Position numbers and translations under genes: made by a program
The notes under the pieces: model-generated
Told to the model about the DNA's origin: nothing
The model's database searches: none
The model's input: the letters and a program-made list of their open reading frames with translations, nothing else
Source of the DNA: an uncultured Oscillospiraceae bacterium
GTDB taxonomy: Bacteria; Bacillota; Clostridia; Oscillospirales; Oscillospiraceae
Direction of reading: 5' to 3'
Length of the DNA: 37,423 bases
NCBI GenBank assembly: GCA_900758315.1
Contig: CAAERF010000481.1
Location: 1 to 37,423 of the forward strand
In this document: positions 1 through 7,869 of the stretch, in pieces
Numbering within the stretch: position 1 is the first letter of the stretch
Layout: every line of letters starts with the position of its first letter

Positions 1-106
1 AGAATACGATTATCACTATCATACCAAGAATCGGAACATTCTTCAAACTTTAATATGCCGCCACTCCCCAAATATCGTCTTTTATATAACCCGTTCCGGT
101 TTTAAA

Positions 107-135
107 TTGCAAAGAAATCGCACCTATGGTATGAT
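107..135 (+). promoter_or_regulatory. SigA-type promoter of the S8 protease gene
   Basis: TTGCAA at 107-112 and TATGAT at 130-135 are separated by 17 bases, ending about 50 bases before the protease start codon. Bases 1-106 hold no gene that I can support; they are AT-richer than the coding region. Confidence 0.55.
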
Positions 136-187
136 GAAAATCTAACATCACTGTTTCCACTAACCAGAGGGAAAGGAGTTCCGTGAG

Positions 188-2473
188 ATGAATGATGGCA
201 TTCGAAAACTGATTTCCATTGCGTTGGTGCTGTCTCTATGCGTCAGCGCGGGAGCCGAGAGCGCTTTGGCCGCAGCCGCTGACATACCCAACCCCACCGC
301 AAGTGACACGGAACAACCGTCCTTCGAAACAGTCACAGAGGCCTCGCAGATCACGGTGATGGTGCAGGACTACTGGGATGACGGCTACTTTGAAGAGGTC
401 ATCATTGACCCCGAGCAGGAAACCGTGATCAAAGACGGCGCGGAAACCACCTTGAACAAAGCACTGGATCTGAACCAGCCTGACACGGAAACTGTGCTGG
501 AATCAACCGATGCCGCAGAGCAGTATTTTGCCGACTCCATTTACGATTCTGAGACCACAAAAGACGGCAAAGTGGTCGTTACCGCTCCCTTCCAGACCAT
601 GCGCATCGTCGTCTATACCGATGAGCTCTCCGACACCTATGGCGCGGCAGAAGCGCTGTACTACCCGGAGTACCATGAGTACATCCTGCAATACGACACG
701 CAGGAGGCCACTCAGGCCGCCTATGACCAACTGGTGGCAGAGTATGGCAAGGACCGCTGTTTTGTGGACGAGCTGATTTCCAGTGAGGACCTTCTCATGG
801 ACACCGCTTCAATCGAACCCGCCTCCTGTTACTCCTGGGGCGCCACGCTGATGGGGTTGGATCAGCTGAAAGCCCAGGCCGGAGAGGTCCTCAGCGACTC
901 CACTGTAACGGTGGCAGTGCTGGACACCGGCCTTGACGCTACCCACACCTTCTTCGACCATCGCACCATTTCCCCCGACAGCTATAACTTCATGGAGAAC
1001 TCAACAGACATCTCCGATGTCACCGGCCACGGCACCCATGTTGCAGGCATCATCGCTGACTGTACGCCGGACAACGTCTCCTTTTTGATCCTGCGCGTTT
1101 TCAGTCTCCGGAACGTGAACGGAGAAGACCAGGAATACTCCACTTCTCTGGTGGTCAACACCGCTCTCCAGTACGCCGTGGAGAAACAGGCAGATGTAAT
1201 CAATATGAGCTTCGGCTGGAACGACTCCGAAGCCAGCTCCCACACCTTTTTGGATGAAGCGATTGACGCGGCCTATCAGGCGGATATCCCCATCTGCTGT
1301 GCTGCCGGCAACCTGTCCGACGATGTGGATACCTCGTATCCCGCATGCAGCAAACAGACCATCGCAGTCTCTTCTGTAAACTCCGACGGCACGTTTGACA
1401 CAGTGTATTCCAACTACGGAAGCAAAATCGACTTCGCTGCCCCTGGCGTGAACATTGTCAGTGCGAAGGCCGGCGGCGGAGTGTGCACCAAAACCGGAAC
1501 CTCCATGGCCGCGCCTCACCTGACCGCTGCCATCGCCTACATTAAACTGCGTATCCCCTCTGCTACGCTATCCGACGTCTACCAAGTGCTCCAATGCTAC
1601 GCCGTGGACGCAGGAGACCCCGGGCGGGACAACCTGTACGGCTGGGGCTATGTCAATCTTGCTTCTTTCTTCTGGGACAATCCCGGCGGTATCCATGACC
1701 TGTCCACTATGACCCTTACCCTCTCTCAGTCCAGCTACATCTGCGATGGAACCGCTAAAAAACCTGCGGTTACTTTGACAGAAAACGGCGTCACGGTTTC
1801 AAAGCAAAACTACACGGTCTCCTATCAGAACAACAAACAGGTGGGCACAGCCACTGTCACTGTCACCGGAGTCTGCAACTATAAGGGCAGCATCAGCAAA
1901 ACTTTCACCATCACCCTGGGCGCCGCATCCATCTCCGGTGTAGCCAACGGCATCACCGGCATCACCGTAACCTGGAAACGGGTCAGCGGCGCCAGTGGTT
2001 ACTGTATCTACCGGCAAAGTGGCACCTCCTCAACCTGGAAAAAAGTCAAAACCATGACCAGCGGCAGTTCCGTCAACTGGACCGACCCCAATGTGTCCAA
2101 CGGCACCACCTACCGCTACCTAGTCCGGGCCTACTGTGGCAAAACCTTAGGGGACTACAAGGGCAGCAAGAGCGTCTATCGCCTGACCCGCACCTCTATC
2201 TCCAGCGCCAAAAACAAGGCCACACGCAAGCTGTCTCTGACCTGGAAGAAAAACAGCAAGGCAACCGGTTACCAGATTCAGTACTCCACCAAAAGTGATT
2301 TCAGCTCCTGTAAAACTATCACAATAAAGAGCTATAAAACCATTCAAATGCCCCTCTCTAAATTGACAAAGAAAAAGAACTATTTTGTTCGCGTCCGGTG
2401 CTACAAAAACTACGGTGGAAGCAAGTATTATTCCGCCTGGTCCACCAGAAAAACGGTCAAAATCAAACGGTGA
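188..2473 (+). CDS. Secreted subtilisin-like (S8) serine protease with C-terminal Ig-like and fibronectin III-type domains
   Basis: A 761-residue secreted endopeptidase. Residues 1-29 form a signal peptide (short basic start, hydrophobic core, cut near ALAAA). Residues about 30-215 would be a propeptide. The S8 catalytic domain covers about 220-500, with the triad visible as Asp246 (VAVLDTG), His281 (GHGTHVAG) and Ser439 (GTSMAAPH), and oxyanion Asn375 (AAGN). About 515-575 is an Ig-like repeat common in Firmicutes surface proteins (DGTAKKP ... YKGSISKTF). Two fibronectin III-like domains follow (about 580-665 and 670-758), with a basic tail ending KIKR. No LPXTG motif or C-terminal membrane segment is seen, so it is probably released or held by charge. 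The ATG follows GAAAGGAG. It stands alone under its own promoter. The substrate cannot be told from sequence. Confidence 0.93.
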   Translation: MNDGIRKLISIALVLSLCVSAGAESALAAAADIPNPTASDTEQPSFETVTEASQITVMVQDYWDDGYFEEVIIDPEQETVIKDGAETTLNKALDLNQPDTETVLESTDAAEQYFADSIYDSETTKDGKVVVTAPFQTMRIVVYTDELSDTYGAAEALYYPEYHEYILQYDTQEATQAAYDQLVAEYGKDRCFVDELISSEDLLMDTASIEPASCYSWGATLMGLDQLKAQAGEVLSDSTVTVAVLDTGLDATHTFFDHRTISPDSYNFMENSTDISDVTGHGTHVAGIIADCTPDNVSFLILRVFSLRNVNGEDQEYSTSLVVNTALQYAVEKQADVINMSFGWNDSEASSHTFLDEAIDAAYQADIPICCAAGNLSDDVDTSYPACSKQTIAVSSVNSDGTFDTVYSNYGSKIDFAAPGVNIVSAKAGGGVCTKTGTSMAAPHLTAAIAYIKLRIPSATLSDVYQVLQCYAVDAGDPGRDNLYGWGYVNLASFFWDNPGGIHDLSTMTLTLSQSSYICDGTAKKPAVTLTENGVTVSKQNYTVSYQNNKQVGTATVTVTGVCNYKGSISKTFTITLGAASISGVANGITGITVTWKRVSGASGYCIYRQSGTSSTWKKVKTMTSGSSVNWTDPNVSNGTTYRYLVRAYCGKTLGDYKGSKSVYRLTRTSISSAKNKATRKLSLTWKKNSKATGYQIQYSTKSDFSSCKTITIKSYKTIQMPLSKLTKKKNYFVRVRCYKNYGGSKYYSAWSTRKTVKIKR

Positions 2474-2507
2474 TACCGCCAAATTTGCCATTTACGACCT
2501 GCACCAA

Positions 2508-2536
2508 TTGACGAATTCCTCTGGGCCGTATATAAT
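2508..2536 (+). promoter_or_regulatory. SigA promoter of the hemolysin III gene
   Basis: TTGACG at 2508-2513, a 17-base spacer, and a perfect TATAAT at 2531-2536. Transcription would begin near 2543, just before the palindrome at 2554-2570. Confidence 0.75.
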
Positions 2537-2553
2537 GAGCGAGAGACAACACA

Positions 2554-2570
2554 GGTTAGCAGTGCTAACC
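2554..2570. promoter_or_regulatory. Perfect palindrome, candidate operator of the hemolysin III gene
   Basis: GGTTAGC-AGT-GCTAACC is a perfect 7-bp inverted repeat with a 3-base centre. It lies about 11-27 bases downstream of the predicted transcription start, a position where a bound repressor would block RNA polymerase. It could also form a small hairpin in the leader, but there is no T-tract, so it is not a terminator. The regulator is unknown. Confidence 0.5.
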
Positions 2571-2599
2571 TAATCGGTCGCCTGGAGGTGAAACCGCAA

Positions 2600-3274
2600 T
2601 TGAAACGTAAAAAACTGGCAGAGCGCGTCCTGCCCAATTACACCAAGGGTGAGGAGATTTTTAACATGGCCTCCCACGCGGCCGGCGCGGCGCTGGGCAT
2701 TGTGGTGACGGTGCTCTGTGTCGTCAGAGCAGCATATCATCACAGCGCCATCGGCGTGGTCAGCGCAGCTATTTTCGGCGCAACCATGATCCTGCTCTAC
2801 TCCATTTCCAGCGTCTACCATGGGCTCAGCCCCAGAGTGATGGGCAAAAAGGTGCTGCGAGTCCTGGATCACTGTACCATCTACCTGCTCATCGCCGGAA
2901 GCTATACGCCCCTCGCCCTGTGCTCCCTGCGGCCGGAGCATCCCGCTCTGGGCTGGACCATCTTCGGTGTCATCTGGGGCGCCGCTGCCATCGGGATTCT
3001 TTTGACCGCCATCGATATGGAGCGATTCAAAGTATTCTCCATGATCTGCTACCTGGCCATGGGCTGGTGCATTGTGGTGGCCATCAAACCGACGGTCCTG
3101 GCACTGGGTACCGGCGGAACCGTTTTTCTGCTGCTGGGCGGCGTTGCCTATAACATCGGCGCGATTCTCTACGGCATCGGAAAAAAGAAACGCTATATCC
3201 ACTCCGTTTTTCATCTGTTCGTCGTGATCGGAAGTCTGATGCACTTTTTCTGCATTCTGTTCTACGTTTTATGA
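2600..3274 (+). CDS. Hemolysin III family (PAQR-like, YqfA/YplQ type) integral membrane protein
   Basis: A 224-residue polytopic membrane protein with about seven hydrophobic segments. The family signatures are visible: an early HAAGAALG motif in the first membrane segment, SSVYHGL after the second, DHCTIYLLIAGSYTP in the third, and a late H in HSVFHLFVVIGSLMHF. These conserved Ser, Asp and His residues form the metal-site set of the PAQR superfamily. I chose TTG at 2600 as the start because GGAGGTG at 2584-2590 is then 9 bases away. The GTG at 2588, four codons earlier, lies inside that ribosome site and is unlikely. Despite the name, hemolytic activity is not established for most members; the physiological role is unknown. 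It is a single-gene unit between its own promoter and a terminator. Confidence 0.88.
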   Translation: MKRKKLAERVLPNYTKGEEIFNMASHAAGAALGIVVTVLCVVRAAYHHSAIGVVSAAIFGATMILLYSISSVYHGLSPRVMGKKVLRVLDHCTIYLLIAGSYTPLALCSLRPEHPALGWTIFGVIWGAAAIGILLTAIDMERFKVFSMICYLAMGWCIVVAIKPTVLALGTGGTVFLLLGGVAYNIGAILYGIGKKKRYIHSVFHLFVVIGSLMHFFCILFYVL

Positions 3275-3279
3275 CACTG

Positions 3280-3311
3280 GAACCCGTAGCTGCACGCTGC
3301 GGGTTCTTTTC
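3280..3311 (+). terminator. Intrinsic terminator after the hemolysin III gene
   Basis: An 11-bp stem, GAACCCGTAGC paired with GCTGCGGGTTC with one G-U pair, a 5-base loop, then TTTT. It begins a few bases after the stop codon. Confidence 0.8.
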
Positions 3312-3383
3312 TGTTCTGGACAGACCACCAGCGCATCCATTCCCCCATGCCAAAAAAAGTTTGTCGTTTTTTTCACATTCCTA

Positions 3384-3412
3384 TTGACATGCACGCTTTA
3401 CTGTGCTACGTT
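3384..3412 (+). promoter_or_regulatory. Promoter of the riboflavin operon
   Basis: A perfect TTGACA at 3384-3389, a 17-base spacer, then TACGTT at 3407-3412 preceded by TGC, an extended -10. The start would be near 3419, about 17 bases ahead of the FMN riboswitch. Confidence 0.65.
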
Positions 3413-3435
3413 AAATACAGTTAAAAGTTCATATT

Positions 3436-3548
3436 GATCTTCAGGGCAGGGTGAAATTCCCGATTGGCGGTAACAGTCCGCGAGCGCGATTGCGCAGGAC
3501 TCGGTGGAACTCCGGGACCAACAGTGATAGTCTGGATGGAAGAAGATT
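3436..3548 (+). ncRNA. FMN riboswitch (RFN element)
   Basis: The strictly conserved RFN blocks are present in order: GATCTTCAGGGCAGGGTGAA, AATTCCC, GGCGGTAACAG, GTCCGCGAGC, then GGACTCGGTG, AACTCCGGGACC, and ACAGTGATAGTCTGGATGG closing with AGAAGAT. The outer ATCTTC/GAAGAT arms pair to form P1. FMN binding normally favours the downstream terminator and shuts off the riboflavin genes. It sits between the predicted promoter and two terminator hairpins, upstream of ribD. Confidence 0.97.
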
Positions 3549-3588
3549 TTGACCGTGGTACGGATGTATTGCGTGTATTTGTGTCGCC

Positions 3589-3616
3589 CTGGAACATTTG
3601 TTGTTCCAGTTTTTTT
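3589..3616 (+). terminator. First terminator of the FMN riboswitch expression platform
   Basis: CTGGAACA at 3589-3596 pairs with TGTTCCAG at 3602-3609, followed by a run of seven T. Its position about 40 bases after the aptamer makes it the expected FMN-controlled terminator. Confidence 0.88.
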
Positions 3617-3655
3617 ATTGCAAATACCCGCGCTTTCGTGTCACGTCACGTGTAC

Positions 3656-3691
3656 ACCCTGAACAAGACAGTTCAGGGTATTTTTCGTTTT
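3656..3691 (+). terminator. Second terminator-like hairpin in the riboflavin leader
   Basis: ACCCTGAAC at 3656-3664 and GTTCAGGGT at 3671-3679 form a perfect 9-bp stem with a 6-base loop, followed by ATTTTTCGTTTTT. It ends only a few bases before the ribD ribosome site, GGGAGGTG. It is independent of the first hairpin in sequence. Confidence 0.75.
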
Positions 3692-3704
3692 TGGGAGGTG
3701 TTTT

Positions 3705-4805
3705 ATGACAGACTCGGAATACATGCATCTGGCTCTCCAGCTGGCCCGGAAAGGGGCCGGGCGGGTCAGCCCTAACCCGATGGTGGGCGCTGTGATTGTC
3801 AAAGACGGAGTTGTCATCGGACAGGGCTACCACCAGCAATACGGCGGCCTGCACGCAGAGCGCAACGCTCTGGCGGCCTGTACCGCTCCCCCTCAGGGCG
3901 CGACCCTCTATGTGACGTTGGAGCCCTGTTGCCACTACGGCAAAACGCCGCCTTGTACAGAAGCTATCCTGGAAAACGGTATCGCCCGTGTGGTGATCGG
4001 TTCCGACGATCCCAACCCGCTGGTGGCCGGAAAGGGCATCGAGATCCTGCGCTCCCACGGAGTTCAGGTGACCACCCACGTTTTGCAGGCGGAGTGCGAC
4101 AAGCTCAACGAAGTGTTTTTCCACTTTATTCAAAGCAAAACTCCCTATGTGGTCATGAAATACGCCATGACGCTGGATGGCAAGATCGCCACCAAAACCG
4201 GCGCCTCTCAGTGGATCACCGGAGAAATCGCCCGCCGCCGGGTCCACGAGGACCGCAACCGTTACTCCGCTATTATGGCCGGGGTGGGCACCGTGCTGGC
4301 GGACAATCCGCAGCTCACCTGCCGGATTGAGGGCGGCCGCAATCCCGTCCGCATCATCTGCGACACCCATTTGCGCACCCCGCTTACCGCTCAGGTGGTG
4401 ACCACCGCCAACTCCATTCCCACCATTCTGGCCACTTCGGAGCCCAATCCCGCCTGCCATCAGCCCTATCTGGACGCTGGCTGTCAGGTCGTGACAGTTC
4501 CCCAGCGGGACGGGCATCTGGACCTGAACGCGCTGATGGAAGCCCTCGGCGCACAGAACATCGACAGCATCCTGCTAGAAGGCGGCGGGACACTGAACTG
4601 GACTGCGTTGCAGAGCGGAATCGTCCAAAAAGTGCAGGCCTATGTGGCTCCAAAGCTCTTCGGCGGGACCGCCAAGAACCCGGTCATGGGACTGGGCGTG
4701 GAGCTGCCCGATCAGGCCGTTCAACTGACCTCCCCCACCGTCACCCGTCTGGGCGAGGATCTGCTGCTGGAAAGTGAGGTAATCCCATGTTCACCGGAAT
4801 CGTAA
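3705..4805 (+). CDS. ribD: Bifunctional riboflavin deaminase/reductase RibD
   Basis: A 366-residue enzyme that catalyses two steps of riboflavin synthesis: deamination of the diaminopyrimidine made from GTP, then NADPH-dependent reduction of the ribosyl side chain. The N-terminal cytidine-deaminase-like domain (about 1-145) carries zinc-site His50 and proton shuttle Glu52 in HAERNA, and Cys75/Cys84 in the PCCHYGKTPPC motif. The reductase domain (about 146-360) starts near PYVVMKYAMTLDGKIA and has SILLEGGGTLN near its end. Length is normal. The ATG at 3705 follows GGGAGGTG at a good distance. It is the first gene of the FMN-riboswitch operon and its last 19 bases overlap ribE, so translation is probably coupled. 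Confidence 0.97.
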   Translation: MTDSEYMHLALQLARKGAGRVSPNPMVGAVIVKDGVVIGQGYHQQYGGLHAERNALAACTAPPQGATLYVTLEPCCHYGKTPPCTEAILENGIARVVIGSDDPNPLVAGKGIEILRSHGVQVTTHVLQAECDKLNEVFFHFIQSKTPYVVMKYAMTLDGKIATKTGASQWITGEIARRRVHEDRNRYSAIMAGVGTVLADNPQLTCRIEGGRNPVRIICDTHLRTPLTAQVVTTANSIPTILATSEPNPACHQPYLDAGCQVVTVPQRDGHLDLNALMEALGAQNIDSILLEGGGTLNWTALQSGIVQKVQAYVAPKLFGGTAKNPVMGLGVELPDQAVQLTSPTVTRLGEDLLLESEVIPCSPES

Positions 4806-5434
4806 ACGAGGTGGGTACTCTTCTGGGAATTCACCGGGGTGCCAACTCCGCGGTACTGACCATCGGCGCCACAACCATTCTGGAGGACGTGAAGCTGGGC
4901 GACAGCATCGCGGTCAACGGGGTCTGCCTGACCGTGACTTCCTTTACCCCGTCCCAATTCACCGCCGACGTCATGCACGAGACCCTTAACCGCTCCTCTC
5001 TGGGCGCCCTGCGCCCCGGCAACCCGGTCAATCTGGAGCGGGCCATGCGGGCCGACGGCCGTTTTGACGGCCACATTGTGGCTGGCCACATCGACGGCAC
5101 CGGCACCATCGCCTCTATCCGTCGGGATGACAACGCCATCCGCTACACCATCCGCACCACCCCCGCCATTCTCCGCTATATCATCGAAAAGGGCTCCATC
5201 GCCATCGACGGCATCAGCCTGACGGTGACCGAGGTCACCCGGGAGACCTTCAGTGTCTCCGTGATCCCTCACACCGCCGCCTGCACCAATTTGGCCCAGC
5301 GGCGGATCGGTGACACGGTCAACCTGGAAAACGACTGCATTGGAAAATATGTGGAGCGTCTGCTTACCACGCCAAATACGGCAAATCAGGAGAGCAACAT
5401 CACTTTGGAATTTTTAGCCCGGAACGGCTTTTGA
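4787..5434 (+). CDS. ribE: Riboflavin synthase, alpha chain
   Basis: A 215-residue cytosolic enzyme that dismutates two molecules of 6,7-dimethyl-8-ribityllumazine to riboflavin and the pyrimidine. It begins with the hallmark MFTGIV. Two homologous lumazine-binding barrels are visible: the first holds GDSIAVNGVCLTV and the second KGSIAIDGISLTV, each near residue 40-50 of its half. The C-terminal helix used in trimer formation follows NLENDCIGKYVERLL. Normal length. It overlaps the end of ribD, with a GAGGTAATCCC ribosome site inside ribD. Named ribE in Bacillus-type nomenclature, ribC in some others. Confidence 0.97.
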   Translation: MFTGIVNEVGTLLGIHRGANSAVLTIGATTILEDVKLGDSIAVNGVCLTVTSFTPSQFTADVMHETLNRSSLGALRPGNPVNLERAMRADGRFDGHIVAGHIDGTGTIASIRRDDNAIRYTIRTTPAILRYIIEKGSIAIDGISLTVTEVTRETFSVSVIPHTAACTNLAQRRIGDTVNLENDCIGKYVERLLTTPNTANQESNITLEFLARNGF

Positions 5435-5456
5435 CTGAAACAGAGGAGGATAACAA

Positions 5457-6659
5457 ATGGAACATCAGTATTGCACTGTGGAAGAAGCTCTGGAAGAGCT
5501 GCGGGCCGGCCGCATTATCATCTCCATCGACGACCCGGACCGCGAAAATGAAGGCGATATGATCTGCGCCGCCCAGTTTGCCACCACCGAAAACGTCAAC
5601 TTCATGGCCATGTACGCCAAGGGCCTGATCTGCACTCCCATGAGCGAAGAAGTGGCCGCCCGGCTGGGCCTGGAGCAGATGGTCAAGGTCAACACGGACA
5701 ACCACTGCACCGCCTTTACCGTATCTATCGACCACGTGGACACCACCACCGGCATCTCCGCCGAGGAACGGGGTTACACCTGCCGCAAGTGCGTGGATCT
5801 GTCCACCCGCCCCGAAGACCTGCGCCGTCCCGGCCATGTGTTCCCGCTGGTAGCCCGGCGGGGCGGCGTCCTCGCCCGCAACGGCCATACGGAGGCAACG
5901 GTGGATCTGTGCCGTCTGGCAGGTCTGGCCCAGTGCGGTCTGTGCTGCGAGATCATGCGGGACGACGGCACCATGATGCGCACCACAGAGCTGCTGGAAA
6001 AGGCAAAGGAGTGGGGCCTGAAGGTCATCACCATCAAGGCACTCCAGGATTACTGCCGTCTCCACGACAAGCATGTCACGCGGGAAGCCTGCGCCAAGCT
6101 GCCCACCCGCTTCGGTGACTTCCAGATTTACGGCTATGACAACGACCTGACGGGCGAACACCACGTGGCACTGGTCAAGGGCGACATCGGCGACGGACAG
6201 AACGTCCTGTGCCGTGTTCACTCCGAGTGCCTGACCGGCGACGTATTCGGCTCCCGCCGCTGCGACTGCGGTCAGCAGCTGGCCGCCGCCATGACCCAAA
6301 TCGAGGCGGAAGGCCGCGGCGTACTGCTCTACATGCGTCAGGAAGGCCGTGGCATCGGTCTGCTCAACAAGCTGAAGGCATACGAGTTGCAGGAACGCGG
6401 CTTTGATACGGTAGACGCCAACGTCAAGCTGGGCTTCGCTCCCGACCTGCGGGAATACTGGATTGGCGCGCAGATTCTGCGGGATCTGGGTATCAAGACC
6501 ATGCGCCTGCTGACTAACAACCCGGACAAGGTCTACCAGCTGTCCGACTTCGGTCTGGAGATTGTGGAGCGGGTGCCCATTCAGGTGGAGGCCACCAAGG
6601 ACGACCTGTTCTACCTGCGGACCAAGCAGCGCCGGATGGGCCATATTCTGAACTATTGA
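5457..6659 (+). CDS. ribBA: Bifunctional 3,4-dihydroxy-2-butanone-4-phosphate synthase / GTP cyclohydrolase II
   Basis: A 400-residue fusion supplying both precursors of the lumazine. The N-terminal half (about 1-200) is the DHBP synthase, with the acidic [11 protein letters not shown] loop and [13 protein letters not shown], which act on ribulose 5-phosphate. The C-terminal half (about 205-400) is GTP cyclohydrolase II, with the zinc cysteines in [20 protein letters not shown] and the [11 protein letters not shown] motif. Both active sites look intact, so both activities are expected. The ATG follows AGAGGAGGATAACAA. Third gene of the operon, 22 bases after ribE. Confidence 0.97.
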   Translation: MEHQYCTVEEALEELRAGRIIISIDDPDRENEGDMICAAQFATTENVNFMAMYAKGLICTPMSEEVAARLGLEQMVKVNTDNHCTAFTVSIDHVDTTTGISAEERGYTCRKCVDLSTRPEDLRRPGHVFPLVARRGGVLARNGHTEATVDLCRLAGLAQCGLCCEIMRDDGTMMRTTELLEKAKEWGLKVITIKALQDYCRLHDKHVTREACAKLPTRFGDFQIYGYDNDLTGEHHVALVKGDIGDGQNVLCRVHSECLTGDVFGSRRCDCGQQLAAAMTQIEAEGRGVLLYMRQEGRGIGLLNKLKAYELQERGFDTVDANVKLGFAPDLREYWIGAQILRDLGIKTMRLLTNNPDKVYQLSDFGLEIVERVPIQVEATKDDLFYLRTKQRRMGHILNY

Positions 6660-6692
6660 TTGACATTCTAACGATAAATGGAGGTAATTACT

Positions 6693-7160
6693 ATGAGAAC
6701 TTTTGAAGGAAAACTGGTATCCAAAGACATTCGCATCGGCATTGTCGCCGCTCGCTTTAACGAATTCATCACCTCCAAGCTGGTGGGCGGCGCACTGGAC
6801 GCTCTCAAGCGCCATGATGTCAGCGAGGACTCCGTGGACATCGCCTGGGTCCCCGGCGCCTTTGAGATCCCTCTGATCGCCTCCAAGATGGCGAAAAGCG
6901 GCAAGTATGACGCCGTGATCTGCCTGGGCGCCGTCATCCGCGGCAGCACCTCCCACTATGACTACGTGTGCAGCGAAGTGTCCAAGGGCATCGCCCAGGT
7001 CTCCCTGGCCAGCGACATCCCGGTGATGTTCGGCGTCCTGACCACCGAAAATATCGAGCAGGCCATTGAGCGGGCCGGCTCCAAGGCGGGCAACAAGGGC
7101 TTTGACTGCGCTGTCGGCGCCATTGAGATGGTAAACCTGATCCATGAAATCGAATCCTGA
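6693..7160 (+). CDS. ribH: 6,7-dimethyl-8-ribityllumazine synthase
   Basis: A 155-residue enzyme that condenses the RibD-derived pyrimidine with the RibBA-derived butanone phosphate; family members form pentamers or 60-mer capsids. Visible signatures are [14 protein letters not shown] near residues 25-40, the WVPGAFEIP substrate loop, and [14 protein letters not shown] with the catalytic His. I use ATG 6693 because GGAGGT at 6680-6685 lies just upstream; the ATG at 6678 overlaps that ribosome site. Its 3' end overlaps the next gene by 17 bases, suggesting coupling. Confidence 0.96.
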   Translation: MRTFEGKLVSKDIRIGIVAARFNEFITSKLVGGALDALKRHDVSEDSVDIAWVPGAFEIPLIASKMAKSGKYDAVICLGAVIRGSTSHYDYVCSEVSKGIAQVSLASDIPVMFGVLTTENIEQAIERAGSKAGNKGFDCAVGAIEMVNLIHEIES

Positions 7161-7821
7161 GCCCATCACACTGTTTTTTGACTACGACGGCACCCTCCAC
7201 GAATGCATCCGTATCTATGCGCCCGCCTTCCGCAAAGTCTACCAGGAGATGGTAGCGGCGGGCATCGCCCAGCCCCGGCAGTTCTCCGAAGCGGAGCTCT
7301 GCCAGTGGCTGGGGCTGTCGGTGCCGGACATGTGGAATAAATTCATGCCCGACCTGGCCCAGTCGCTGAAGGATCACTACAGCTCCCGCATCGGCGAGGA
7401 AATGCTTCAGCTCATTCTGGATGGTTCCGCCGCTCTGTACCCCGGCACTGAGGAGACATTGGACGCACTCAAAAGCCAGGGCTGTCAGATGGTATTTTTG
7501 AGCAACTGTCTCCGCTCCTATATGGAGGCCCACCAGCAGGCATTCCAGCTGGACCGATACTTCTCCGCCTTTTTCTGCGCGGAGGATTTCCCGGGACATG
7601 CCAAGTGGGAGATCTATCAGACCGTCCGTAGTCAATTCCCCGGCCGCCATGTCATTATCGGAGACCGGAAACAGGATCTGGAGTGCGCTGAGCACTTCGG
7701 ACTGCCCTTCGTGGGATGCAGCTACGGTTACAGCTTTCCCGGTGAACTGGCTGACGCCACGCTGCTCATCTCCAGCGTCACCGATCTGGTGTCTGCTGTT
7801 GCCACGGTAACTGAAACCTGA
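7144..7821 (+). CDS. HAD-superfamily phosphatase at the end of the riboflavin operon
   Basis: A 225-residue cytosolic HAD hydrolase of subfamily IA type (phosphoglycolate-phosphatase-like). All four motifs are present: motif [10 protein letters not shown] with the nucleophile Asp near residue 11, motif II FLSN, motif III Lys in GHAKWEIYQ, and motif [11 protein letters not shown] helical cap lies between motifs I and II. The start overlaps ribH by 17 bases, so it belongs to the FMN-controlled operon and is probably translationally coupled. Riboflavin synthesis needs a phosphatase that removes phosphate from the RibD product, and in other bacteria HAD enzymes do this; the location makes that role plausible. 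FMN phosphatase is the main alternative. Substrate is not established by sequence. Confidence 0.88.
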   Translation: MKSNPEPITLFFDYDGTLHECIRIYAPAFRKVYQEMVAAGIAQPRQFSEAELCQWLGLSVPDMWNKFMPDLAQSLKDHYSSRIGEEMLQLILDGSAALYPGTEETLDALKSQGCQMVFLSNCLRSYMEAHQQAFQLDRYFSAFFCAEDFPGHAKWEIYQTVRSQFPGRHVIIGDRKQDLECAEHFGLPFVGCSYGYSFPGELADATLLISSVTDLVSAVATVTET

Positions 7822-7823
7822 CA

Positions 7824-7865
7824 AAAAGCATTGGATGTCCCCTTTCGGCGTATCCAATGCTTTTA
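7824..7865. terminator. Bidirectional terminator between the riboflavin operon and the P1 peptidase
   Basis: AAAAGCATTGGAT at 7824-7836 pairs with ATCCAATGCTTTT ending near 7864. It is flanked by A-rich sequence on the left and T-rich sequence on the right, so it can stop both converging units. Confidence 0.88.
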
Positions 7866-7869
7866 TTGT

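Noticed and set aside
2554..2570. The TTAGCA/TGCTAA palindrome as a CIRCE heat-shock element for HrcA.
   Set aside because: CIRCE arms are 9 bases (TTAGCACTC/GAGTGCTAA) with a 9-base centre. Here the arms and the spacing differ.
5400..7169. A 589-codon open frame on the minus strand across ribBA and ribH.
   Set aside because: It is a GC-rich shadow of the real plus-strand genes: no ribosome site, no recognisable domain, and it crosses several well-supported genes. Other long antiparallel frames in the window (for example 31856-33052 and 24952-26034) are rejected for the same reason.
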